This document shows, one piece after another, positions 55,601 to 63,819 of a stretch of DNA of 64,000 bases. Source of the DNA: Myroides sp. NP-2 (GTDB lineage Bacteria > Bacteroidota > Bacteroidia > Flavobacteriales > Flavobacteriaceae); assembly GCF_014145665.1 (NCBI RefSeq), contig NZ_JACHTD010000014.1:1-64000 (forward strand), written 5' to 3'. The notes beneath the pieces were generated by a model. The model did no database searches, had not been told where the DNA came from, and worked only from the letters and a program-made list of their open reading frames with translations. Made by a program: the position numbers and the translations under genes. Within the stretch, counting starts at the first letter, position 1. Every line of letters begins with the position of its first letter.

Positions 55601-56461
55601 TTATTGTGCGGTTTTGGTTTTGTGAAATCCTTTTTTTATCGCATTGAGTGTTGCTTGATGTAATACAGTAGCATGTACTTCGTCTGGCATATAATCAAAC
55701 GTCGCGTGAATCATAGGGTTTTGTTGAAGGAACGAATAGAAACGAGTTCCCACTTCATACATCATTTCATCTTCTTCTTTGCTCGGAAGACCCACATACA
55801 CATGGACTGGGTGTTTGATCTTATTCAATAAGCATACTGTTGTTTCGTCTAACAACTTTTCTTCTCCCCACCAAAAGCTTGGACTTACAATTAGATAATT
55901 AGTAAATACATGCGGGTGTTTGATTAAGAGGTAAGAAGACATTAATCCTGCTAAAGATTCACCAACAACGGTGCGTTCACTAGTGGTGTTATAGTGTTGG
56001 TCAATATAGGGAATCAATTCCCCTTCTAAGAAAGCCGCATAAGGTTCAGCACCGCCATATTGAGGAAAAAAATCCTTGCTATACTGGAGGTTGTCTAAAA
56101 AGTCAATGTTCGGTACAGCAAAAGTAAAGTCCCTTCTGCGGTTGGTGTTTTCAATTCCCACAACAATCGCTTCTGGAAAGCGATCAACCCACGGTTGTGA
56201 ATTAACGCGGAACAATCCCGCTAGGTGAATAAAATCTTCTTCTACACCACCGTCTAAAATGTACACCACGGGATATTTTACTGTATCATTAGGTTGATAA
56301 TAGGGAGGTAGATAGATGTTTATTGTTCTATTCTCGTTTAAGATGGTTGAGGTCAGTGAGATAGATTCTCCAACTGATATGTTTTGTGCTTGGGTTTGTC
56401 CAAAGAATAGGAGAGCGAATACACCCAAAGCAAGGGATACAATTTTGTTTAAAATGGTCAT
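55601..56461 (-). CDS. Secreted esterase of the alpha/beta hydrolase fold (Fes/IroE-like)
   Basis: A 286-residue secreted protein with a signal peptide ending TQAQ. RTINIYLPPYYQPNDTVKYP and VVYILDGGVEED are the esterase-D-type opening, and TVVGESLAGLMSSYLLIKHP is the nucleophile elbow (GESLAG). DEVHATVLHQAT has the likely catalytic His. The family includes siderophore esterases (IroE, Fes) and carbohydrate esterases. No iron-uptake genes adjoin it. Transcribed alone. Confidence 0.85.
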   Translation of the reverse strand: MTILNKIVSLALGVFALLFFGQTQAQNISVGESISLTSTILNENRTINIYLPPYYQPNDTVKYPVVYILDGGVEEDFIHLAGLFRVNSQPWVDRFPEAIVVGIENTNRRRDFTFAVPNIDFLDNLQYSKDFFPQYGGAEPYAAFLEGELIPYIDQHYNTTSERTVVGESLAGLMSSYLLIKHPHVFTNYLIVSPSFWWGEEKLLDETTVCLLNKIKHPVHVYVGLPSKEEDEMMYEVGTRFYSFLQQNPMIHATFDYMPDEVHATVLHQATLNAIKKGFHKTKTAQ

Positions 56462-56654
56462 AGGTTTTTATTTAATAAAACCAAAAGTACAGAAAATGGG
56501 AGGATACTGACGAAGACCAGGTAAAAAAAGAAGGAGATTAACACAGAGTATTGGTTTCAAAGCCCGATAAACAGGGAGTTATTTAGAAACGTTCTACGGT
56601 TTTCTCATTGGTATATTTCGTAATTTTAGCGGACGAAAATAAACGAATAATCCA

Positions 56655-58256
56655 ATGGACTTTATATATCAAGATCCGTATCCAATTCAAAAAGACGATA
56701 CGAAGTATAAAAAAATTTCTGCTGATTTTGTAAAAGTTGAGAAATTAGGCGATCGCGAAATCTTAGTAGTAGATCCAAAGGCTTTAGAAGTTTTATCTGA
56801 AGCAGCGATGACTGATGTTTCCTTTATGTTGAGAACGGCTCACTTAGAAAGCTTAAAAGCGATCTTGGACGATCCAGAAGCGACGGATAACGATCGATTT
56901 GTAGCCTATAATTTATTGCAAAATGCTGTAGTGGCAGTTGAAGGACAATTGCCTTCTTGTCAGGATACAGGTACGGCAATCGTCGTAGCTAAAAAAGGAG
57001 AAAACGTATTTACAGGAGCAAATGATGCTGAGAGTTTGTCCAAAGGAATCTTTAATACCTACCAAAAGAAGAATTTGAGATATTCTCAAATTGTTCCTAT
57101 CAGTATGTTTGAGGAGAAAAACTCAGGATCAAATCTACCTGCTCAAATTGATATTTATGCGACACAGGGTCAAAAATATGAATTTTTGTTTTTGGCAAAA
57201 GGAGGAGGTTCTGCAAATAAGACGTTCTTATATCAAAAGACAAAATCTTTGTTGAATGACAAGAATTTGACTGAATTTATCAAGGATAAAATCATGGATT
57301 TAGGTACTGCTGCTTGTCCTCCTTATCACTTAGCTTTAGTGATTGGTGGTACTTCTGCAGAAGCCAATCTTGCCGCAGTGAAAAAAGCGTCTGCGGGCTA
57401 CTATGATAACTTACCTACTTCTGGAAATATGGGAGGTCAAGCCTTCCGCGATATAGAGTGGGAAAAGAAATTACAATTGATTTGTCAAGAATCTCATATT
57501 GGAGCTCAATTCGGAGGAAAATATTTCACACATGACGTTCGAGTAATCCGTTTACCGCGTCACGCCGCTTCTTGTCCAGTTGGATTAGGGGTGTCGTGTT
57601 CGGCTGACCGTAACATCAAAGCAAAAATTACAGCAGAAGGATTGTTTATTGAGCAATTAGAGGAAAACCCTGCACGTTTATTACCTGCTGTAGCTCCTCA
57701 TTTAGAAGAGCCTGTAGTTATTGACTTAGATAAACCAATGAAAGAACAATTGGCTGAATTGACCAAACACCCAATCAAAACACGTGTTATGTTAAACGGT
57801 ACCGTAATTGTAGCCCGAGATATTGCACATGCAAAGATTCAAGAGATGTTAGACAACGGTCAAGAAATGCCAGAATACTTTAAAAATCATCCAATCTACT
57901 ATGCAGGACCAGCAAAAACACCTGAAGGAATGCCTTCTGGAAGTTTCGGTCCAACGACAGCAGGTCGTATGGATCCATACGTAGATCCGTTCCAAGCCGT
58001 AGGTGGAAGTATGATTATGTTGGCAAAAGGAAACCGTTCTCAAGCGGTAACCGATGCATGTAAAAAACACGGTGGATTCTATTTAGGGTCTATTGGTGGA
58101 CCAGCCGCTATCCTTGCAAAAGAAAATATCTTGAGCGTTGAGGTAGTCGATTTCCCAGAATTAGGAATGGAAGCGGTACGCAAAATCGTGGTAAAAGATT
58201 TCCCTGCCTTTATTATCACAGACGATAAAGGAAATGATTTCTTTCAAAATTTGTAA
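56655..58256 (+). CDS. fumA: Class I (iron-sulphur) fumarate hydratase
   Basis: A 533-residue class I fumarase. The three cluster cysteines fit [24 protein letters not shown] and [30 protein letters not shown] and [16 protein letters not shown] are the C-terminal beta-domain blocks. It hydrates fumarate to malate with a [4Fe-4S] cluster. Class I enzymes are oxygen-sensitive. TAATTTTA about 30 bases upstream may be a degenerate -7. Ends with a strong terminator. Confidence 0.93.
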   Translation: MDFIYQDPYPIQKDDTKYKKISADFVKVEKLGDREILVVDPKALEVLSEAAMTDVSFMLRTAHLESLKAILDDPEATDNDRFVAYNLLQNAVVAVEGQLPSCQDTGTAIVVAKKGENVFTGANDAESLSKGIFNTYQKKNLRYSQIVPISMFEEKNSGSNLPAQIDIYATQGQKYEFLFLAKGGGSANKTFLYQKTKSLLNDKNLTEFIKDKIMDLGTAACPPYHLALVIGGTSAEANLAAVKKASAGYYDNLPTSGNMGGQAFRDIEWEKKLQLICQESHIGAQFGGKYFTHDVRVIRLPRHAASCPVGLGVSCSADRNIKAKITAEGLFIEQLEENPARLLPAVAPHLEEPVVIDLDKPMKEQLAELTKHPIKTRVMLNGTVIVARDIAHAKIQEMLDNGQEMPEYFKNHPIYYAGPAKTPEGMPSGSFGPTTAGRMDPYVDPFQAVGGSMIMLAKGNRSQAVTDACKKHGGFYLGSIGGPAAILAKENILSVEVVDFPELGMEAVRKIVVKDFPAFIITDDKGNDFFQNL

Positions 58257-58280
58257 AATAGACAAGAACTCAATACGATG

Positions 58281-58318
58281 AAAAAGCTGTCTTACTTCGG
58301 TAAGGCAGTTTTTTTTTG
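58281..58318 (+). terminator. Terminator after the fumarase gene
   Basis: AAGCTGTCTTAC pairs with GTAAGGCAGTTT around TTCG (one mismatch), followed by eight T residues. Confidence 0.8.
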
Positions 58319-58413
58319 GTCCTTCTAGCATTAAATGTCTGTTAATAAAAAAGTTGGAAACTTTTTGTTCCTTTTTTAATTCGTAACTTAATGCGAACTA
58401 AAAGAGATAAAAT

Positions 58414-59154
58414 ATGAAAATGTTAGAAAACAAAGTTGCTATTGTTACAGGAGGGGCTTCAGGAATTGGAAAAGCAGTTGTTGAACTCTTCGTTAAAGAA
58501 GGAGCTAAAGTAGTTATTGCAGACTTGAACGTAGATTTAGGTACGCAATTAGCGAAAAATTTGGGAACTCAAACCCATTTTGTAAAATCCAATGCCTCCT
58601 CACCTGCAGACAATGAAGCACTTGTCAAAGAAACGCTTGAAAAATTTGGGCGTTTGGATATTGCAGTAAACAATGCAGGAATTGGCGGAGCAACAGCAGC
58701 AACAGGTGAATACGAGATAGAAGAATGGCAAAAAGTGATCTCCATTAACCTTGATGGGGTATTTTACGGAATGCGTTATCAAATTCCAGCCATGTTAAAC
58801 AATGGAGGAGGGAGCATTATCAACATTGCATCTATTTTAGGACAAGTTGGTTTTGCAGGATCTCCCGCTTATGTAGCGGCAAAACACGGGGTAGTCGGAT
58901 TAACAAAAACAGCAGCCTGGGATTATGGTACACAAAACATTCGCATCAATGCTGTTGGACCAGGATTTATTGAAACACCGTTATTGTCGAGTATGGACCC
59001 TCAAGTGAAGCATTTCTTAGAATCCCAACACGCCATGCAGCGTCTGGGAACATCAGAAGAAGTTGCCGAACTCATCCTGTGGTTGGCTTCAGATAAAGCG
59101 TCTTTTGCAACAGGAGGATATTATCCTATTGAAGGAGGATATCTAGCAAAATAA
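58414..59154 (+). CDS. SDR-family oxidoreductase (classical short-chain dehydrogenase)
   Basis: A 246-residue classical SDR. VTGGASGIGKAVVELF is the TGxxxGxG cofactor motif, VNNAGIGGA the NNAG motif, and SIINIASILGQ followed by YVAAKHGVVGL the catalytic Ser-Tyr-Lys set. A C-terminal TGGYYPIEGGYLAK is the usual substrate-loop end. Asp after the second strand (VIADLNVDLG) favours NAD. The substrate is unknown. Confidence 0.9.
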   Translation: MKMLENKVAIVTGGASGIGKAVVELFVKEGAKVVIADLNVDLGTQLAKNLGTQTHFVKSNASSPADNEALVKETLEKFGRLDIAVNNAGIGGATAATGEYEIEEWQKVISINLDGVFYGMRYQIPAMLNNGGGSIINIASILGQVGFAGSPAYVAAKHGVVGLTKTAAWDYGTQNIRINAVGPGFIETPLLSSMDPQVKHFLESQHAMQRLGTSEEVAELILWLASDKASFATGGYYPIEGGYLAK

Positions 59155-59156
59155 AT

Positions 59157-59194
59157 AAAAAAAGAGGCTATCTCCATCGAGATAGCCTCTTTTC
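59157..59194 (+). terminator. Terminator after the SDR gene
   Basis: AAGAGGCTATCTC pairs with GAGATAGCCTCTT in a perfect stem with T-run. Confidence 0.9.
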
Positions 59195-59545
59195 TATAGG
59201 CACTGAAGGGTTTGTCTTTAGGGCTTTAGTCTATACACGGTATAGGTAAGACCATGATTCATCTATGCTGCCTCTATAGTATGTCTATTAGAAATCGCTC
59301 TTTTAATAGAGACACTATGGACTCACTATGGACTCATAATGGACGTACCACAAAGAAAACACAAACAAAATGTAAATAAGACACCTACTTAACTCGTGTT
59401 TTTCTTTGTATTCGCTCGCTTACTCCCTGTTGAGTATTCGAGCAATAGTATGGAATCGAATACGATAAAGCAAAGAATAAATACGCTGTTCTCAAGACTC
59501 TTTTTGTTAACTAAATTTGACGGTTAATTATTCAAGTAAAAAAAG
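59195..59545. other. Intergenic region with short direct repeats
   Basis: About 350 bases without an ORF. It contains a near-tandem 11-mer ACTATGGACTC at about 59313-59343 (two perfect copies and a third degenerate one, ATAATGGACGT), plus CTATACACGGTATAG, an imperfect palindrome near 59231. No tRNA or hairpin terminator is visible. Function unknown. Confidence 0.5.
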
Positions 59546-59553
59546 TAAATTTG
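59546..59553 (+). promoter_or_regulatory. -7-like element four bases before the rlmN start
   Basis: TAAATTTG matches TAnnTTTG exactly and ends at 59553, while the rlmN ATG is at 59558. If used, the transcript would be leaderless. The nearest TTTG upstream is 26 bases away, so the -33 half is not standard. Confidence 0.5.
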
Positions 59554-59557
59554 CAGC

Positions 59558-60598
59558 ATGCAAGTAGAGAAAAAAGACATACGTAGTTTATCGAAAGAAC
59601 AATTGAGAGATTTTTTTGTTTCTCAAGGAGATAAACCATTTAGAGGTAATCAGGTGTACGAGTGGTTGTGGAGTAAAGGAGCCCATTCCTTTGAGGATAT
59701 GAGTAATCTCTCTAAAACGACTCGTCAAATGTTGGAAGATCACTTTGTGATTAATCACATCCGCGTGGATAATATGCAAATTAGTTCTGATGGAACCATC
59801 AAAAATGGAGTAAAATTACACGATGGATTGATCGTGGAATCCGTTTTGATCCCAACAGATACGAGAACGACGGCTTGTGTATCTTCTCAAGTGGGCTGTA
59901 GTTTGGACTGTGAATTTTGTGCAACTGCACGATTAAAACGCATGCGTAACCTAAATCCTGATGAAATATACGATCAAGTGTTGACCATTGATCAACAAAG
60001 CCGTCAAAACCACGGGCGTCCGCTTTCTAATATCGTATTCATGGGTATGGGAGAACCTCTGATGAACTACAACAACGTTCAGGCAGCTATAGACAAAATC
60101 ACCTCAGAGGAAGGATTGGGCATGTCACCAAAGCGCATTACCGTTTCCACTTCAGGTATTCCTAAAATGATTCGAAAGCTAGCCGATGATCAGGTGAAAT
60201 TTAAATTAGCCGTTTCTCTACACTCGGCAATTGAAGAAACGCGTAATCGTATTATGCCATTCTCCAAAAGTTTTCCACTTACTGACCTACGTGATGCGTT
60301 GCAGTACTGGTACAGCAAAACAAAAAGTAGAATTACCTTCGAATATGTGGTGTGGAAGGGAATCAATGACGACAAAGCTTCGATTGATGCGTTGGTTAAA
60401 TTTTGTAAGCAAATGCCGAGTAAAGTCAATCTAATTGAATATAATCCTATAGACGATGGTGAGTTTCAACAAGCTGACCCACAGGCGATAAATAATTATA
60501 TTAAAGCCTTGGAAAGCAATGATATTACCGTAGTAGTAAGACGAAGCCGTGGAAAAGATATCGATGCAGCTTGTGGACAATTAGCGAATAAATCGTAA
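59558..60598 (+). CDS. rlmN: Dual-specificity RNA methyltransferase RlmN
   Basis: A 346-residue radical SAM enzyme. KPFRGNQVYEWLWSKGAHSF is the N-terminal RNA-binding block, CSLDCEFCATARLKR has the [4Fe-4S] cysteines (Cys114, Cys118, Cys121), and GMGEPLMNYNNV and ISTSG-like VSTSGIPKMI follow. The C-terminal Cys339 (DIDAACGQL) is the second methyl-transfer cysteine. It methylates A2503 of 23S rRNA and A37 of some tRNAs. Confidence 0.96.
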   Translation: MQVEKKDIRSLSKEQLRDFFVSQGDKPFRGNQVYEWLWSKGAHSFEDMSNLSKTTRQMLEDHFVINHIRVDNMQISSDGTIKNGVKLHDGLIVESVLIPTDTRTTACVSSQVGCSLDCEFCATARLKRMRNLNPDEIYDQVLTIDQQSRQNHGRPLSNIVFMGMGEPLMNYNNVQAAIDKITSEEGLGMSPKRITVSTSGIPKMIRKLADDQVKFKLAVSLHSAIEETRNRIMPFSKSFPLTDLRDALQYWYSKTKSRITFEYVVWKGINDDKASIDALVKFCKQMPSKVNLIEYNPIDDGEFQQADPQAINNYIKALESNDITVVVRRSRGKDIDAACGQLANKS

Positions 60599-60693
60599 AA
60601 ATGCATACTAAAAAGATGATTCTACTCTTTTTATAGAACAGATATTTGTTTGAATGGTATAGTATGACATAAAAAGTCATAAATTTGTTTATA

Positions 60694-61674
60694 ATGAATA
60701 TTGTACAGCAAATACAGGAACCGATTAAGGTTGAAATGGATCTCTTTGAAAAGAAGTTCCATAAATCTATGGCAACGAAAGTTGCTTTATTAAACAGAAT
60801 CACCTACTACATTGTCAACCGAAAAGGAAAACAAATGCGACCGATGTTTGTTTTTTTAGTCGCAAAAATGGTGCATGAAGGGGGAGCAAATGAGCGTACC
60901 TATAGAGGGGCTTCTGTGATTGAACTGATTCATACCGCGACATTGGTACATGACGATGTTGTGGATGACAGTAATAAACGCCGCGGTTTCTTTTCATTAA
61001 ACGCCTTGTGGAAAAATAAAATTGCTGTTTTAGTGGGAGACTATCTCCTGTCCAAAGGACTATTGCTCTCTATCGATAATGGAGATTTCGACTTGTTGCG
61101 CATCATTTCGGTAGCTGTACGCGAAATGAGTGAAGGAGAACTGCTGCAAATCGAGAAAGCCCGTCGTTTAGATATTACTGAAGAAATTTATTACGAAATT
61201 ATTCGCCAAAAAACAGCAACACTCATCGCTGCTTGTTGTGCTTTAGGCGCTGCGTCGGTGCAACCAGATGATGCTGTACTCATCGAAAGAATGCGAAAAT
61301 TTGGTGAGGTAATTGGTATGGCCTTCCAAATCAAAGATGACTTATTTGATTATACAGATGGACCAATTGGTAAACCAACGGGTATCGATATTAAAGAACA
61401 AAAAATGACTTTGCCTCTAATATATGCCCTCAATACCGCTACCAAAGAAAAACGCAAATGGCTAATTAACTCCGTAAAAAATCACAATGAAGACAAGCGC
61501 AGAGTCAAAGAGGTGATCGAGTATGTCAAAGAGGCCGGTGGATTGACCTATGCAACACAAAAAATGATTACCTATCAAGAAGAAGCTTTACAATTGGTGG
61601 CAGAATTTCCATCTTCTCCTTATAAAGAAGCTTTGGTTAAAATGGTCAATTACGTGATTGAACGTAAAAAATAA
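60694..61674 (+). CDS. Polyprenyl diphosphate synthase
   Basis: A 326-residue trans-prenyltransferase; the ATG at 60694 is used because the upstream codon is TTG. The two aspartate-rich motifs are LVHDDVVDDSNKRRG (first, DDxxD) and FQIKDDLFDYTDG (second). GKQMRPMFVFLVAKM is the usual substrate region. Length and motifs fit octaprenyl/long-chain synthases feeding menaquinone side-chain synthesis. The chain length is not resolved. Confidence 0.92.
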   Translation: MNIVQQIQEPIKVEMDLFEKKFHKSMATKVALLNRITYYIVNRKGKQMRPMFVFLVAKMVHEGGANERTYRGASVIELIHTATLVHDDVVDDSNKRRGFFSLNALWKNKIAVLVGDYLLSKGLLLSIDNGDFDLLRIISVAVREMSEGELLQIEKARRLDITEEIYYEIIRQKTATLIAACCALGAASVQPDDAVLIERMRKFGEVIGMAFQIKDDLFDYTDGPIGKPTGIDIKEQKMTLPLIYALNTATKEKRKWLINSVKNHNEDKRRVKEVIEYVKEAGGLTYATQKMITYQEEALQLVAEFPSSPYKEALVKMVNYVIERKK

Positions 61675-61692
61675 CGTATATTTTCTTTTTTG

Positions 61693-61720
61693 TCCCAACC
61701 TTTTTTAGTTGTTAGCGTCT
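61693..61720 (+). promoter_or_regulatory. ECF-type promoter before the outer-membrane barrel gene
   Basis: TCCCAACC at 61693-61700, followed by a T-run, and GCGTCT at 61715-61720. The same pair occurs upstream of the sigma operon at 62451 and 62474, at a spacing one base longer. An AAC-containing -35 and CGTC-type -10 are typical of ECF sigma factors. Confidence 0.7.
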
Positions 61721-61749
61721 TATTCGTAACAAACCAAAAAAAAATAGGG

Positions 61750-62358
61750 ATGAAACGAATGGTAATCTGTATGTGTTTGGCCTCAGCAACTTGGGGATTG
61801 GCACAAGAAAAAGAAAAAATTAAACCTGAATTTGGCGTATCTGCTTATGTGTTTAGTGGAAATGCTGTCTTACAACAGCGCGCAGAAGTCGATCAAAATA
61901 GTTTTATTCGAGATGGAGTAAACGTAGAGTTCGACGTAAAATGGGATGGGTTTGGCGTATACGCAGGTTTAGGAACCTATTCTTTAACAACTAACCGTAT
62001 CTTTGAGGGTCAATCGACCTATTTAAAGAATGAATATCTCCTTATTCCCTTTGGATTGACCTCAAGTTATCCTCTCTATAAAAAAGGAGATGAGACAAAA
62101 TTGAGTCTACAGCTAGATGTTGGAGGATACGCTGGACATCTATATAAATCACAAGAAAAAACAACAGATTTAACTTGGAAAGAAAAAAATGTGGGTTGGA
62201 ATTTTGGATTTATGGCAAGAATGGGCGTATCTTACATGATGTATAAAAATGTTGAGATAAAGGCAGGGCTACAAGCTATGTCCGATTTGTCGAAAATTAA
62301 TACACAAAAAGTAACCAAATCAACGATGTATTTTATTGGTGTTGGTTATCGATTTTAA
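61750..62358 (+). CDS. Outer-membrane beta-barrel protein
   Basis: A 202-residue secreted protein; I choose the ATG at 61750 (MKRMVICMCLASATWGLAQ), which gives a signal peptide, over an upstream codon in the promoter. The mature part alternates hydrophobic and polar residues in short strands, ends in GVGYRF (typical terminal aromatic of a barrel) and has Gly-Tyr-rich strands. The function is unknown. Its promoter element matches that of the ECF sigma operon downstream, so it is a probable regulon member, perhaps involved in envelope stress. Confidence 0.75.
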   Translation: MKRMVICMCLASATWGLAQEKEKIKPEFGVSAYVFSGNAVLQQRAEVDQNSFIRDGVNVEFDVKWDGFGVYAGLGTYSLTTNRIFEGQSTYLKNEYLLIPFGLTSSYPLYKKGDETKLSLQLDVGGYAGHLYKSQEKTTDLTWKEKNVGWNFGFMARMGVSYMMYKNVEIKAGLQAMSDLSKINTQKVTKSTMYFIGVGYRF

Positions 62359-62385
62359 GGATAACTAACTTTTTTAAATTGTACA

Positions 62386-62419
62386 GAAAGCCTCCATATT
62401 TGGAGGCTTTCTTGTTTTT
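62386..62419 (+). terminator. Terminator after the outer-membrane protein gene
   Basis: AAAGCCTCC pairs with GGAGGCTTT around a six-base loop, followed by a T-rich tail. Confidence 0.85.
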
Positions 62420-62450
62420 GATAAAAAAAATATATTTTTTTTTCTTTTCA

Positions 62451-62479
62451 TCCCAACCTTTTGCTCTTTTGTTGCGTCT
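62451..62479 (+). promoter_or_regulatory. ECF-type promoter of the sigma operon
   Basis: TCCCAACCTTTT at 62451-62462 and GCGTCT at 62474-62479, the same pair as before the barrel gene. A copy in front of the sigma gene itself suggests autoregulation. Confidence 0.72.
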
Positions 62480-62509
62480 ATGTAATAGAGAACCCCAAAA
62501 AAATAAATT

Positions 62510-62584
62510 ATGAAAGGATTATTACTACTTATTATCAATATGGTTGACACTATTCTGTCTTGGATCCATCAATTTCTATCGTGA
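62510..62584 (+). CDS. Hydrophobic 24-residue peptide ahead of the sigma gene
   Basis: An ORF of 24 codons (ATG 62510, TGA 62582-62584), the first after the ECF-type promoter. It begins MKGLLLLIINMVDTIL and ends SWIHQFLS: a single amphipathic, strongly hydrophobic helix. It is too short for gene callers. The leader AAAAAATAAATT resembles flavobacterial start regions. It may be a membrane peptide, a toxin-like or signalling peptide, or a leader controlling the sigma gene 51 bases downstream. Translation is not proven. Confidence 0.45.
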   Translation: MKGLLLLIINMVDTILSWIHQFLS

Positions 62585-62635
62585 ATCACGACAAAGATGC
62601 ATTTTAAATAATACATTTAGCAACACTAAATAGTT

Positions 62636-63208
62636 ATGAAATTGATACGATTGTACCCCAAAAAAGTGGAAGATTACCTCGATGATTTACGGTGTGAGAA
62701 GCGAACCGCTCAGCATGAGGTGTATCAATTGTTGTCGGGCAAGATGCTGAGCGTCTGTAGACAGTACATACAAGATATACACTATGCGGAAGACGTAATG
62801 GTGACCGCCTTTATGAAAGTGTTTACACAAGTGCATAAATATGAGGGAAAAGGAAGTTTTGAAGGTTGGATTAGGCGGATTATGGTCAATGAATCGATTT
62901 CATTCTTACGCGCACAGCGGCCTTTTTCCTATCTAGAAGAGCAGGTCGAACTTCAGGAAGTAGTGCAGTACCACCAAGAAAGCGATTTAGTTTTAGAAGA
63001 AATCCAACGACTAATCGACCAATTACCTGCGGGTTGTAAAACGATCTTTAACCTGTATGTAATTGAACAATACAAGCACCAAGAAATCGCTCATATGCTA
63101 CAAATTAGCGAAGGCACATCAAAATCACAACTCGCACAAGCGCGTAAATTATTACAACAACAATTGGAGCATTTAAAACAACAAGGTTTATGGAATGGAG
63201 TAAAATAG
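62636..63208 (+). CDS. ECF-type RNA polymerase sigma factor
   Basis: A 190-residue sigma-70 family factor with region 2 (DVMVTAFMKVFTQVHKYEGK, then SFEGWIRRIMVNESISFLR) and region 4 (AGCKTIFNLYVIEQYKHQEI, EGTSKSQLAQARKLLQQQ). It lacks regions 1 and 3, as ECF factors do. It overlaps the next gene by 19 bases, which suggests strict co-translation with its likely anti-sigma partner. The regulon probably includes the outer-membrane barrel upstream. Confidence 0.92.
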   Translation: MKLIRLYPKKVEDYLDDLRCEKRTAQHEVYQLLSGKMLSVCRQYIQDIHYAEDVMVTAFMKVFTQVHKYEGKGSFEGWIRRIMVNESISFLRAQRPFSYLEEQVELQEVVQYHQESDLVLEEIQRLIDQLPAGCKTIFNLYVIEQYKHQEIAHMLQISEGTSKSQLAQARKLLQQQLEHLKQQGLWNGVK

Positions 63209-63819
63209 ATAAAGATTGGAAAAAGCAAATGGACGAACGTACCATTGCTCCTTCTTCAGCTGCTTGGGATAAATTAGCTCAACAGTTAGACAAAAGAGAA
63301 AAGAAAGGAATAAAACTAGCGTTCCAAAAATGGATGGGAATTGCCGCTTGCTTGCTTATTGGTGGAATTTTAGGCCTTGTGTTTTGGATCACTGCGCCTT
63401 TCCTATCTTCGCCTTCAACTGAAGAATCCCTACCAACGCATTATGTCGTAACGGATCAAGTCGATCAAACGAATGCACAGGAACAGCAAGATAGTCTACA
63501 ACCAGCAGAATATATTGTGCCTAAGCCTGCGCAACAACAAGATAAAGTAGGAACAACAACGCAATTTTTACAGCTGGCACAAATAGAGCCGATTGCACCT
63601 AAAACAATCGATGCTAAAAGAGAAACAATGGACTCCTTGGTTATTGATGAGATCGTCGTAAAGAACGCACAGCGCAAAGTTGTGGTGGACAGTAACGATT
63701 TATTGAAACAAGTAGAAGGAGAAATTGAAGTAGAATACCGAGAGACTAAATTGAAAAAAATTATTGATACCACGAGAAAAACCGTAGTAGATTTATCAGA
63801 GAGTATATATGAAAAGTAA
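63190..63819 (+). CDS. Candidate membrane anti-sigma factor
   Basis: A 209-residue protein with a cytoplasmic N-terminus of about 48 residues (WSKIDKDWKKQMDERTIAP), one membrane segment at about 50-75 (WMGIAACLLIGGILGLVFWI), and a polar, proline- and glutamine-rich C-terminus outside. No zinc-binding HxxxCxxC motif is seen, so it is not a ZAS-type anti-sigma. Position and topology make it the likely anti-sigma or sensor; function is inferred from context. Its end overlaps the next gene by 11 bases. Confidence 0.7.
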   Translation: MEWSKIDKDWKKQMDERTIAPSSAAWDKLAQQLDKREKKGIKLAFQKWMGIAACLLIGGILGLVFWITAPFLSSPSTEESLPTHYVVTDQVDQTNAQEQQDSLQPAEYIVPKPAQQQDKVGTTTQFLQLAQIEPIAPKTIDAKRETMDSLVIDEIVVKNAQRKVVVDSNDLLKQVEGEIEVEYRETKLKKIIDTTRKTVVDLSESIYEK

